Shown: positions 12,058 to 19,666 of the stretch, piece by piece | How the letters are laid out: every line of letters begins with the position of its first letter | How positions within the stretch are numbered: position 1 is the stretch's first letter | The notes under the pieces: model-generated | Told to the model about the DNA's origin: nothing | Database searches by the model: none | Seen by the model: only the letters and a program-made list of their open reading frames with translations | Translations under genes and position numbers: made by a program | Source of the DNA: Rosistilla carotiformis | GTDB lineage: Bacteria; Planctomycetota; Planctomycetia; Pirellulales; Pirellulaceae | Length of the DNA: 64,000 bases | Reading direction: 5' to 3' | NCBI RefSeq assembly: GCF_007753095.1 | Contig: NZ_CP036348.1 | Span: forward strand, 4,464,001 to 4,528,000

Positions 12058-12736
12058 GGTGATAGTTCGGTTGTCGATTGAAACGTTTAACCCGTAGCCG
12101 CAGGCGTCGGCGAATACGCTCATCGCGGTTTCTGCGAGGCGACGTTTTGCAAGTGGATTATGGTATCACAAACCGTTAAAGAACGGCGAGTTATGCAACG
12201 GCAGATATTCAATATCGACTCCCGTAGTTCGGCTGGATATCTAGCTGCGGAGCGGCGGTCGCATCAAGCCTGGATCGCGGTTTGCCTATTCCACAGACAG
12301 GAGCGGTGACCCTTCTCGCAAGTGGGCATAGAAAGCTCCGGCGTTGGCCACCGGAACGAGGCGGGGTGACCGAAATTGGCCCAAACGCCAGCGTCTAGGA
12401 TCAGGCTCTCTGCTCCCACAAACTTGTTTCGAGAGAGAACGAATGGGCATGAGGGGGCCTAGATCTATTCAGAAAAAATTGCTTTGGATGGCAATGCTCG
12501 CAAGCGTTATCCACGCGCAGATAGCTCGGATCTCCTTGCCGCCGGGGCCAGGATTGAGGTGTGATGAGACCGACCATTCCTAACCGGTAAACTGCTTTTT
12601 GCGGACGCAATGTATTAGGAATTGTCGCGAAAAAAGGTAAAGAAACGTCTCGCCGATAGCATTGTTTGATTGCGGCCCCACAGCGTTCTCTACCGATACC
12701 TCAAAGGTAGTCATCGTTGCTTAAAGGAGACGTCGA
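12058..12736. other. Intergenic stretch, no gene seen
   Basis: About 680 bp between the divergent sulfatase and zinc-ribbon genes. Frames here are short (a 46-codon one near 12442 is the best and lacks coding character). The 3' end carries AAGGAG at 12723-12728, the ribosome site for the zinc-ribbon gene. No repeat or terminator was recognised. Confidence 0.5.
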
Positions 12737-13345
12737 ATGTACTGCAGTGAGTGCGGATGCGAAGTGAATGGGAAGTTCTGCTCGAACTGTGGCACTCGCG
12801 TGCAACTCGGTGAGGTGCCCGAGGTGTTTGACTGGCGTCAGTCTTATGACTTTGAGCGGATCACCCAAAGCGCCGAAGTCAATCAACGCGTGACGCAGGC
12901 GAAAGCGGGCGCGGGCAGGGACACTAGTTCACTCCTACTCGACTTGATCGATGCTGTGGCCTCGCCGATGATGGGGGGAATCTCAAGCCTTGCGATCGCC
13001 AAAGCCTCGCAACCTCTCACAGCGAAACTTGGCTTCAAGACGGGGAAAGAACGCCGGGAGTTCGTGACGCTACCGCCTGGAGAAGTGCTAGCGAATCTCG
13101 CAGTGACGCTGGCGTCGATCGAGCACTCGATCACATGCGTCACCTTTGGCGATAACCACTGCCACATCCGGGCAACGCTTCCTCCGGACCTCCGCGCGAT
13201 GGAAGTGCGTCTTTCGGTAAACATTGATGGTGCCGAGCAGGGCATGTGGATCACGGCAACCGCAGAAGCGGAAGGCCAATGGTATGATTGGGGGAAATGC
13301 CAATCACAGCTGGATCGATTGTTCACCGGCCTGCGAGCCGCCTAG
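12737..13345 (+). CDS. Zinc-ribbon protein, unknown function
   Basis: 202 aa, preceded by a good ribosome site (AAGGAG, 8 nt upstream). The N-terminus has two CxxC pairs (CSEC...CSNC within the first 20 residues), a classic zinc ribbon of the double-zinc-ribbon type. The remaining 160 residues include a hydrophobic helix around LLLDLIDAVASPMMGG and a beta-rich C-terminal domain that I do not recognise. It is probably cytoplasmic or membrane-associated. It lies just before a composite repeat, with no obvious operon partner. Confidence 0.7.
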   Translation: MYCSECGCEVNGKFCSNCGTRVQLGEVPEVFDWRQSYDFERITQSAEVNQRVTQAKAGAGRDTSSLLLDLIDAVASPMMGGISSLAIAKASQPLTAKLGFKTGKERREFVTLPPGEVLANLAVTLASIEHSITCVTFGDNHCHIRATLPPDLRAMEVRLSVNIDGAEQGMWITATAEAEGQWYDWGKCQSQLDRLFTGLRAA

Positions 13346-13557
13346 CTTCGTCCCCGGCGAGTCGCGCACCGCAGTGCAAGTCCGAAATCTTCTCGGAGCC
13401 ACACTGGCCTTCTATCCTTAAAAGACACCAAGCCCCCAACACGATGACGAGGCAAACGCGATCTACCACGCACTGAACCGCGGTAATTCCCGAACCAACG
13501 CATAAGAGTCCTGCACCACTTTCTGATTTTTCCGAGTTCAAACCGGCAAAAGCTTTA

Positions 13558-14100
13558 GCCACCGAGTCCACCGAGTCCACCGAGGAAATCGATCAACCAC
13601 CTCAACCCTCTGTGGACTCGGTGAACTCTGTGGCAAAACCAACAACCGCCCTCCGGATTCCCTCGGAACCACATCCGGCAGTCGGTGACTTAAGCTGGCG
13701 TCTAGGCTTCAGCCGATCCGCGCACTGGCCAACATGCTCGCAAACCGCACAATGGCCAACCAGCACGCAAACCGCGCACTGGCGTACCAGTACGCAATCC
13801 GCACAATGGCGAAGCCATGGCAGTATAGAGCCTGGGACGCAAGTCCCAGGTGACAGCACCGACGATACAAACCAAAGTCGCAAAGCGACGACATAATTAG
13901 TCCAGTCGTCGCGTCCAAGTCCCGGCAGGGATCACATCACGCACCCCGTGGCGTGAACCATGGGACCATCCACGCCCAAGCCCATCAAAAGCCACGGCCG
14001 GGCGACAGCAATGTACCTCACATGTCCCGCCCGCGAACCACGCGAATGCCATCATCCGCTCACAAGTACGTTGTACAAACCTGCGAAACGAATCCGCATC
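13558..14100. repeat. Composite dispersed repeat, full copy with 27-bp internal tandem
   Basis: It starts with the GCCACCGAG arm and its partner CTCGGTGAACTCTGTGGC. Next come AGCTGGCGTCTAGGCTTC and three-plus units of a 27-bp tandem (13728-13810; a unit ends CGCACAATG or CGCACTG), then the hairpin TGGGAC-GCAA-GTCCCA at 13833-13848. It finishes with the usual tail. Frames across it are shared with the other copies but are broken at different places, so it is treated as non-coding. Confidence 0.8.
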
Positions 14101-14215
14101 TTTTCCTGAGTTGCCCCGGATTAGGCCAGCGTCTTCAGGAATGATTGACTTTCCGCCCGCCGCGTGCCACGATTGAAGAACAAACTTTACGAAAGCCCGA
14201 CGTTGGAGCGAAGCG

Positions 14216-14557
14216 ATGGCACTCGAAATCCCTAGCGAATATGAAGGCGTTCTTAACGACGCTGTCGCAAGCGGTGCGTTTGCGACGCCCCAGGATGCGT
14301 TGCGTCATGCACTGGCGACTTTTGCAAAAGAGCGTGCTAGTGAAGCGCGGCAGCCGTCGACAGAGACACCGCCTCGCCTAAAGCGCCAGACGTCCAAGGC
14401 AACTGATATTGACGAATTAGCGAGGAAGCAAGGCGTGCCGCCTTTGAAGGACTTCCGACAACTCGAAGCGAGCTTTTGGCCTGCCGATGAATCGGTCGAC
14501 GACTTCATTCAGGCAATTCGAGAAGGGCACCAAGACGACGGAGCACGGACGCGATAA
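14216..14557 (+). CDS. Antitoxin of a VapBC-like pair
   Basis: 113 aa, with GGAG 8 nt before the ATG. The N-terminal 45 residues (ALEIPSEYEGVLNDAVASG, then FATPQDALRHALATF) look like a ribbon-helix-helix/ParD-like DNA-binding and dimerisation segment. The middle is polar and probably disordered. The C-terminus (FRQLEASFWPADESVDDFI) is the kind of segment that wraps a PIN toxin. Its stop TAA shares one base with the toxin ATG, indicating translational coupling. By analogy it neutralises the toxin and represses the operon. Confidence 0.75.
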   Translation: MALEIPSEYEGVLNDAVASGAFATPQDALRHALATFAKERASEARQPSTETPPRLKRQTSKATDIDELARKQGVPPLKDFRQLEASFWPADESVDDFIQAIREGHQDDGARTR

Positions 14558-14970
14558 TGTCAGCTCTTGTTGTCGACACCGACGTCGTTTCTTTAGGCTT
14601 CCGTCAGTCCGACAACTTTGTCCATCACTACGGACCGGCTCTGGTAGGCTCCCGACTGATCGTCTCGTTTATGACGATCGCTGAGCTGGCTTTTGGTGCC
14701 CTGAATCGCCAGTGGGGACCAAGGAAATGTCAGCAGTTATCTGAGTACATGAATCGGCACTATGTTCGCTTCGACCAAACCGAGCCAATGTGCCAGATCT
14801 GGGCCGAATTGTGCTGGGAGGCGAAAACTCGCGGGCGAGTGCTGCGAACTGCCGACGGCTGGGTTGCTGCAACAGCCGTCTATTTGAATCTGCCCCTTGT
14901 GACCCACAATGCTCGGGACTTCAATTATCTACCTCAACTGCAACTGATTACCTTCCCGTCGACTGGATAA
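14557..14970 (+). CDS. vapC: PIN-domain toxin (VapC-like ribonuclease)
   Basis: 137 aa, the usual VapC length. PIN-domain acidic residues are in place: VVDTDVVS near the N-terminus (Asp7 and Asp9), IAELAFGA (Glu), and RTADGWVAATAVYLNLPLVTHNARDF with the C-terminal Asp pair. Such enzymes cleave tRNA or rRNA when freed from their antitoxin. The start overlaps the antitoxin stop (TAATG). The pair is flanked on both sides by composite repeats. Confidence 0.85.
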   Translation: MSALVVDTDVVSLGFRQSDNFVHHYGPALVGSRLIVSFMTIAELAFGALNRQWGPRKCQQLSEYMNRHYVRFDQTEPMCQIWAELCWEAKTRGRVLRTADGWVAATAVYLNLPLVTHNARDFNYLPQLQLITFPSTG

Positions 14971-15000
14971 GCTAGGGCACATAAGCGTTTCACCATAACC

Positions 15001-15125
15001 CCGAAGCCCATCAAAAGCTCCAGCGAGGCGACAGCAATATACCTCAGCCGTCCTGCCCGCGAATCACTCAAACGCTACCATCCACCCGCAAGCTGCGTTA
15101 TAAAAGCCAGCAAACCAGTCCGCCC
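15001..15125. repeat. Tail fragment of the composite repeat
   Basis: AAGCCCATCAAAAGCTCC, CGTCCTGCCCGCGAATCAC and GCAAGCTGCGTTATAAAAGCC match the last ~120 bp of the full copies. It starts about 30 bp after the toxin gene, so the toxin-antitoxin pair sits between a complete copy (13558-14100) and a tail fragment. Confidence 0.7.
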
Positions 15126-15158
15126 CAATTCTCCAACTTCAAACCGTCAAAAGCTTTA

Positions 15159-15700
15159 GCCACCGAGGTCACTGAGTCCACAGAGGAAATCGATCAACCA
15201 CCTCAACCCTCTGTGGACTCGGTGAACTCTGTGGCAAAACCAACAACCGCCCTCCGGATTCCCTCGGCACCCCATCCGGCAGTCGGTGTCCCGAGCTGGC
15301 GTCTAGGCTTCAGCCGATCCGCACACTGGCCATTCAGTACGCCTAACCGCACATCGGCGAACCAGCACACAATCCGCACAACGGAAACCCAGCACGCACA
15401 ATGGCGAAGCCATGGCAGCATAGAGCCTGGGACGCAAGTCCCAGGTGACAGCACCGACGATACAAACCAAAGTCGCAAAGCGACGACATAACTAGTCCAG
15501 TCGTCGCGTCCAAGTCCAGTCAGGGATCACAGCACGCACCCCGTGGCGTGAACCATGGGACCATCCACGCCCAAGCCCATCAAAAGCCACGGCCGGGCGA
15601 CAGCAATGTACCTCGGCCGTCCTGCCCGCGAATCAGGCAAATCACGCGAATGCCATCACCCACTCGCAAGCTGCGTTATACAAACAAGCGAAGCGAAGCC
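15159..15700. repeat. Composite dispersed repeat, full copy
   Basis: It has the same module order as the copy at 13558, with the hairpin TGGGAC-GCAA-GTCCCA at 15428-15443. The next copy begins at 15738, so this is locally a tandem arrangement with a period of about 580 bp. Confidence 0.8.
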
Positions 15701-15826
15701 GTCCCAATTTTCCAGGTTTAAAAGGGCAAAAGCTTTAGCCACCGAGGTCACTGAGTCTGGAATGCTCCCCAAAACCTGATCCAGGTGTTATGAAAGTCTA
15801 GAGCCAATTCCGGCAAAGGATTTTCC

Positions 15827-16108
15827 ATGAGCAAGAAACGACGACGACATTCACCCGAACAGATCATCAAGAAGCTGCGTGACGCGGATGCCATGCTTGC
15901 CGCCGACAAGAGCGTGGGTGAGGTTCTCCAAGCACTGGAAGTTAGCGAGGCCACGCTGAGCCGCTGGCGGAGCCAGTATGGCGGCATGAAGAGCGAAGAG
16001 GCCAAGCGTCTTAGGGCACTTGAGGAGGAGAACAACCGACTCAAGAAGATTGTGGCCGACCAAGCTTTGGATATTTCGATGCTGAAGGAAATCACCAAGG
16101 GAAACTGA
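15827..16108 (+). CDS. IS3-family transposase OrfA
   Basis: 93 aa. It has a helix-turn-helix of the transposase_8 type (SPEQIIKKLRDADAML, then EVLQALEVSEATLSRWRSQYGGM) followed by a leucine-zipper-like coiled coil (RALEEENNRLKKIVADQALDISMLKE). It binds the IS ends and, when joined to OrfB, forms the active transposase. It ends GGAAACTGA. The OrfB frame is already open here, so a ribosomal frameshift near the end of OrfA could give the fusion. Confidence 0.93.
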   Translation: MSKKRRRHSPEQIIKKLRDADAMLAADKSVGEVLQALEVSEATLSRWRSQYGGMKSEEAKRLRALEEENNRLKKIVADQALDISMLKEITKGN

Positions 16109-16161
16109 CGACCCCTCGATCGCGACGCGCGGCAGTAGCAGAGCTTCAACAGAAGTTCGCT

Positions 16162-16998
16162 GTGTCGCAACGACGTGCCTGCCGCGTGCTCGACCAACCG
16201 CGATCGAGCCAGCGATTTGAGGGGAAACCCAAAGACGAAGACGAGCGACTGACGAAGCGAATTCTTCACTTTGTTCGCGAGCGTCCTCGCTGGGGGTATC
16301 GACGTATCTGCCAACTTCTTCGCCGCGACGGTGAGACTATTAACAGGAAAAAAATGTATCGGCTTTGGAGAGCATCGGGGCTGAAGGTGCCACAAAAGCG
16401 TCGCAAAAAGCGTGCTACTGGCGTCCGAGGCAATGCATGCGACGTTCAAGCGGCAGGTTTTGTTCACGATGTTTGGAGCTGGGATTTCGTGCAATCGTCG
16501 ACACTTGATGGACGAACGATTCGCTTCTTGAACATCGTCGATGAGTACACGCGGCAATGCCTGACGATCAAGGTCGGCCGCAGTATCACGAGCGAAGATG
16601 CGATCGACACGCTGGCTGAGCTGTTTGCAATGCACGGCGTTCCGAAACGACTTCGTTGCGATAACGGCCCCGAGTTCATCTCGACAGCGATCAAGCAATG
16701 GCTGGCAAAGATTGGCGTTGAGATCCTTTACATCGAACCTGGCTCGCCATGGCAGAACGGTGTCTGCGAGAGTTTCAACAGCCGGCTTCGTGACGAGTAT
16801 CTGCATCAAACGGATTTGATCAATGAAGACGACACACGGATGAAAGCACGAGCTTGGCGGGAGGACTTCAACACCCAGCGCCCGCACAGTTCGCTTGGCT
16901 ATCTAACCCCATCAGAGTTCGCGCATCGCAGTGCTGCTTCCGTTCGGCCTACGGCCTCACTCCAGCAGCACTGCGAATCACCCACCCCTGTTTCCTAA
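16162..16998 (+). CDS. IS3-family transposase OrfB (DDE integrase domain)
   Basis: 278 aa from GTG at 16162; the same frame extends upstream past the OrfA stop, so the native product is probably an OrfA-OrfB frameshift fusion. An HTH_21 segment (RRACRVLDQPRSSQRF, WGYRRICQLLRRDG) precedes the rve catalytic core. DDE residues are visible: WSWDFV (first Asp), RCDNGPEFIS (second Asp) and QNGVCESFNSRLRDEYL (Glu). It ends with the QRPHSSLGYLTPSEFA block typical of the family. Confidence 0.94.
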   Translation: MSQRRACRVLDQPRSSQRFEGKPKDEDERLTKRILHFVRERPRWGYRRICQLLRRDGETINRKKMYRLWRASGLKVPQKRRKKRATGVRGNACDVQAAGFVHDVWSWDFVQSSTLDGRTIRFLNIVDEYTRQCLTIKVGRSITSEDAIDTLAELFAMHGVPKRLRCDNGPEFISTAIKQWLAKIGVEILYIEPGSPWQNGVCESFNSRLRDEYLHQTDLINEDDTRMKARAWREDFNTQRPHSSLGYLTPSEFAHRSAASVRPTASLQQHCESPTPVS

Positions 16999-17576
16999 CC
17001 CAATCTTTCATAACGCCTGGTGCAGAAAACTGGGGCATCCCAAGTCCACAGAGGAAATCGATCAACCACCTCAACCCTCTGTGGACTCGATGAACTCTGT
17101 GGCAAAACCAACAACCGCCCTCCGGATTCCCTCGGCACCCCATCCGGCAGTCGGTGACCTGAGCTGGCGTCGAGGCTTCAGCCGATCCGCACACAGGACA
17201 TTCAGTACGCCGATCCGCACACTGGCCAACCAGCACGCAATCCGCACAACGGCAACCCCGCGCGCAATGGCGTAGCCATGGCATGATAGAGCCTGGGACG
17301 CAAGTCCCAGGTGACAGCATCGACGATACAAACCAAAGTCGCAAAGCGACGACAGAATCAGTCCAGCCGTTGTGCCCAAGTCCCGGCAGGGATGACAGCG
17401 CGTACGCCGTGGCGTGAGTCCGCCCCAAGGCCATCAATAGCTCCGGCGAGGCGGCACCAATGTACCTCACACGTCCTGCCCGCGAATCACGCAAATCACG
17501 CGAATGCCATCACCCGCTCGCAAGCTGAGTTATACATACCACCGAAACGAGTCCGCCCCAATTTTTCCAAGTCTCC

Positions 17577-17613
17577 AAAAAAAAGGGCACGAACCGTCGA
17601 AACGGAACGTGCC
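17577..17613 (-). terminator. Intrinsic terminator ending the candidate ncRNA
   Basis: Read on the minus strand: GGCACG, TT, CCGT, loop TTCG, ACGG, TT, CGTGCC, then C and eight T. This is a 10-bp stem with a small symmetric internal loop and a stable TTCG tetraloop, followed by a uridine tract. It is a strong rho-independent terminator for transcription leftwards, out of the reverse transcriptase operon. Confidence 0.85.
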
Positions 17614-17705
17614 ACCGAGCGGAAAGTGTGTGTGCTCCGTAAACGGAGCGGGGTACGGCACTTGCGGTGTTTTCCCCCGTCGCTACAAAAAAAACGCACA
17701 TAATA
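17577..17705 (-). ncRNA. Candidate DRT3-type non-coding RNA with CACACACAC tract
   Basis: No convincing protein frame exists between the drt3b stop (17790) and the terminator at 17577. On the minus strand the region contains, in order: a stem CGGGG/CCCCG (17675-17679 with 17649-17653) enclosing a CAC/GTG mini-stem; a perfect GCTCCG-TTTA-CGGAGC hairpin (17634-17649); the tract CACACACAC (17634-17626), apart from its first base in the unpaired strip after that hairpin; and the terminator hairpin. The 5' end is uncertain: a weak TTGCGG (17739-17734) / TACATA (17717-17712) promoter could start it near 17705, or it could be processed from the operon mRNA. An AC-repeat template is what is reported, as I recall it, for the ncRNA used by Drt3a. 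Confidence 0.7.
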
Positions 17706-17719
17706 CAATACTATGTACG
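17687..17719 (-). terminator. Hairpin plus T8 after drt3b
   Basis: On the minus strand CGTACATA pairs with TATGTGCG (8 bp, one G-T wobble) around a 9-nt loop and is followed directly by eight T (17694-17687). This looks like the terminator of the two-gene mRNA, 70 nt past the drt3b stop. It may alternatively be a structural 5' element of the ncRNA or an attenuator setting RNA versus mRNA levels. Confidence 0.55.
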
Positions 17720-17789
17720 CCTTAGCTGAGAAGCCGCAAACAAAGTTACAACAAGTGTAGCTTTGCATAGGAGTTCCTGCCTCGGATGC

Positions 17790-19664
17790 TTAAGCGTAGC
17801 CAATCGGCGTCTGTTTTTCAAGAAGGTAAGTCAGTGTCGACGTGCTACTATCCCAGTCAAAAAACATAGACGAACCTTTGACTGATTTGAAAACTTGGTT
17901 GCGATTTAACTTCATCCCGGAAAATCGGCTGACTGTATCGATCATGATCTTTCGTTCCTCCACAGAAAGAAATGGGCAGCAAGCGAGGTCCGACGCAAGC
18001 ATCAACGCATCTGCTCGCTTGCAGTTGTCCGGCATGCGATCCAAAAAAACTCTAATTTTCGACATGATTGCATTCCTGATCGCGCTGTATTGAGCACGAT
18101 CTGAGGCAACGAAAAGCAGCCCAAGAACGGTGAAATAGTCAACCTCATCATCCAGCATGCATTTTGTTGCCGATAGCCATATCGAATGTAGTAAGTCCGG
18201 ATGCGTCTCGTGCAACAAGTCACGAGATGCAAGTGGTATAAGCACAACAAGCAGCGGAAGCACAGGCACCAACTCACGTGAAATCGCGTTCGCACCAATT
18301 TTAGTGATTTGATTAACCATCTCCTCGTCAAGTCGATGCACCCGTGACACTCCGTCGTCATTACGACTTAACTTCTCTCGTCCGATCTCATAAAAGAGCG
18401 AGAATCGCACAGCCGTCTGGTATCTAAAGTCAAGTTCAAGAAGCCGGCTCGCAAATAAGACGATTCCACTTTCAACGTAGAGCTGGGATAAATTCGGCCC
18501 CGATCGCTCAAACTTCTTCTGCAAAATTGTCAATGCGTAGCTAACGCAACTTTCGTAAGTGCAATTTGATTCCGAAACAATACGTTTAAACTCTTTAAGC
18601 ATTCGAAGCCCAATACCGCCATGCGGATGCGACTTCCGTTCTTTGTACGACCTGACTTGACTCTCATAACGATCCATCGAATCGCTGATTTTGTGCTTGA
18701 GGGCGCTCGCGTCAGACATGAATGGTGACTCTACCTGAGTCGTCTTAGACTCGTTGATTAGTAGTTTTACACGTCGCAGTTCTTCTCGAATTGCCGCCTC
18801 GACTTGATCGGCAACGACTTCGTCATTAAAGAAAATGAAGATATCGTCAACATATCGACGCACCTCATAGTGGGTTCCTGGCACAAAAGTTTTAAGCAAC
18901 CTTACTTCTGCTGCTGAATCCACTGTTTGCAGCAGCAGTTCTGCAAACACTCTCGAAAGCTCCGGGCCAACGAGTATGCCGTGAGTCTCTCCATGGTTCA
19001 TGCTGCTCATCAGTCTGTCGAACTGGGCGTCAAAAGTATGCCGTGCGTTTCGACTATCTTGTCTCTTGGCATTTGACTTACCACGAATCGCCCAGGAAAT
19101 TGCGTGCGTGTAAATATTGTCGAAGCACGCCTGAACATCTAGCATGCGTTGGAAACGAAACCGCGACTCAAGCGATCCAAAGTCCTCAGAATCATAAAAC
19201 GAATAAAGCAATCGAAACGGGCGATACGCAAAGTAGCGAGTTGGGTTTATCGATTGCTCTTTATCGCTATCGCTTCCTGGCCTAAGCGGAGTGTTTATCC
19301 TAAACCGTTTTGCGATGGCATATGGTGCACGCAGTGACCAGCCACTCTTACGACAGTTTACAATTACTTGGGTTGCAAATGTCTCAAGAAATTTCGCAAC
19401 GGTCCGATAGTGGAACGGATGCATCACGTGGATTTGGCGTGGCTTCTTTCTGTCACGCACTAATTTGTAAACATATGGGATCGTTTCAAGAGGCTTATTG
19501 GCTTGACCTGGACAAACAGCCTTATCTAATTCGTGCTCCGCATTATCGCGGATGCGTTCGTAAATGGTGCGCAACGAGAATCGCGGTGGCACTTCATGCG
19601 GCAATATCTCGCTCAATAGCACTCTGTGGTGATCATTGGCGTCAATTCTCAAATAGTTTCGCAT
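17790..19664 (-). CDS. drt3b: Defence-associated reverse transcriptase, long subunit (Drt3b/UG8-like)
   Basis: About 624 aa from the ATG at 19662-19664, two bases after the drt3a stop; an ATG at 19691 would add nine residues and overlap drt3a. RT core: motif A LDVQACFDNIYTHAISWA (Asp176), motif B THGILVGPELSRVFAE (about 227-242), and catalytic YVDD (271-274) followed by the palm/thumb region with LINESKTT. About 300 further residues, mainly helical, form a C-terminal extension with no known motif. Length, the extension and pairing with a shorter RT fit the UG8 member of DRT type 3. As I recall recent work, this subunit makes the poly(AC) strand without a nucleic-acid template. The gene is visibly A+T-richer than its flanks, suggesting horizontal acquisition. 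Confidence 0.82.
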   Translation of the reverse strand: MRNYLRIDANDHHRVLLSEILPHEVPPRFSLRTIYERIRDNAEHELDKAVCPGQANKPLETIPYVYKLVRDRKKPRQIHVMHPFHYRTVAKFLETFATQVIVNCRKSGWSLRAPYAIAKRFRINTPLRPGSDSDKEQSINPTRYFAYRPFRLLYSFYDSEDFGSLESRFRFQRMLDVQACFDNIYTHAISWAIRGKSNAKRQDSRNARHTFDAQFDRLMSSMNHGETHGILVGPELSRVFAELLLQTVDSAAEVRLLKTFVPGTHYEVRRYVDDIFIFFNDEVVADQVEAAIREELRRVKLLINESKTTQVESPFMSDASALKHKISDSMDRYESQVRSYKERKSHPHGGIGLRMLKEFKRIVSESNCTYESCVSYALTILQKKFERSGPNLSQLYVESGIVLFASRLLELDFRYQTAVRFSLFYEIGREKLSRNDDGVSRVHRLDEEMVNQITKIGANAISRELVPVLPLLVVLIPLASRDLLHETHPDLLHSIWLSATKCMLDDEVDYFTVLGLLFVASDRAQYSAIRNAIMSKIRVFLDRMPDNCKRADALMLASDLACCPFLSVEERKIMIDTVSRFSGMKLNRNQVFKSVKGSSMFFDWDSSTSTLTYLLEKQTPIGYA

Positions 19665-19666
19665 AC

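Larger units (their letters stand above)
15758..17042 (+). mobile_element. Complete IS3-family insertion sequence (IS407-type), 1285 bp
   Basis: Imperfect terminal inverted repeats of about 39 bp bound it. The left end starts TGGAATGCTCCCC and the right end, read on the other strand, starts TGGGATGCCCCAG; both continue to CCAGG(T/C)GTTATGAAAG. A direct duplication AGTC flanks it at 15754-15757 and 17043-17046; 4-bp duplications are typical of the IS407 subgroup. It encodes OrfA and OrfB. Both ends and both genes look intact, so the element may be active or recently inserted. Confidence 0.93.
15738..17545. repeat. Composite dispersed repeat interrupted by an IS element
   Basis: The first 20 bp of the repeat (15738-15757, from GCCACCGAGG to GAGTC) resume at 17043 (AGTCCACAGAGG...) after the IS element. 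Removing the IS and one AGTC restores the repeat. The hairpin TGGGAC-GCAA-GTCCCA is at 17294-17309 and the tail runs to about 17545, shortly before the reverse transcriptase locus. Confidence 0.85.

Noticed and set aside
12442-12583. A 46-codon + strand frame with a hydrophobic N-terminal part
   Set aside because: Too short, no ribosome site, and the remainder has no coding character.
13602-13896. Open frames of about 90 codons in both directions across each composite repeat
   Set aside because: They occur in several copies only because the repeat is shared; they translate hairpins and minisatellite units and break at different points.
15748-16887. A 379-codon minus-strand frame across the IS element
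   Set aside because: It is antisense to both transposase genes, which have full catalytic motifs; the frame has no domain.
17496-17768. Short frames (63-90 codons) over the candidate ncRNA region
   Set aside because: They differ by frame, translate the stem-loops and terminator, and have no ribosome site; the RNA structure explains the region better.
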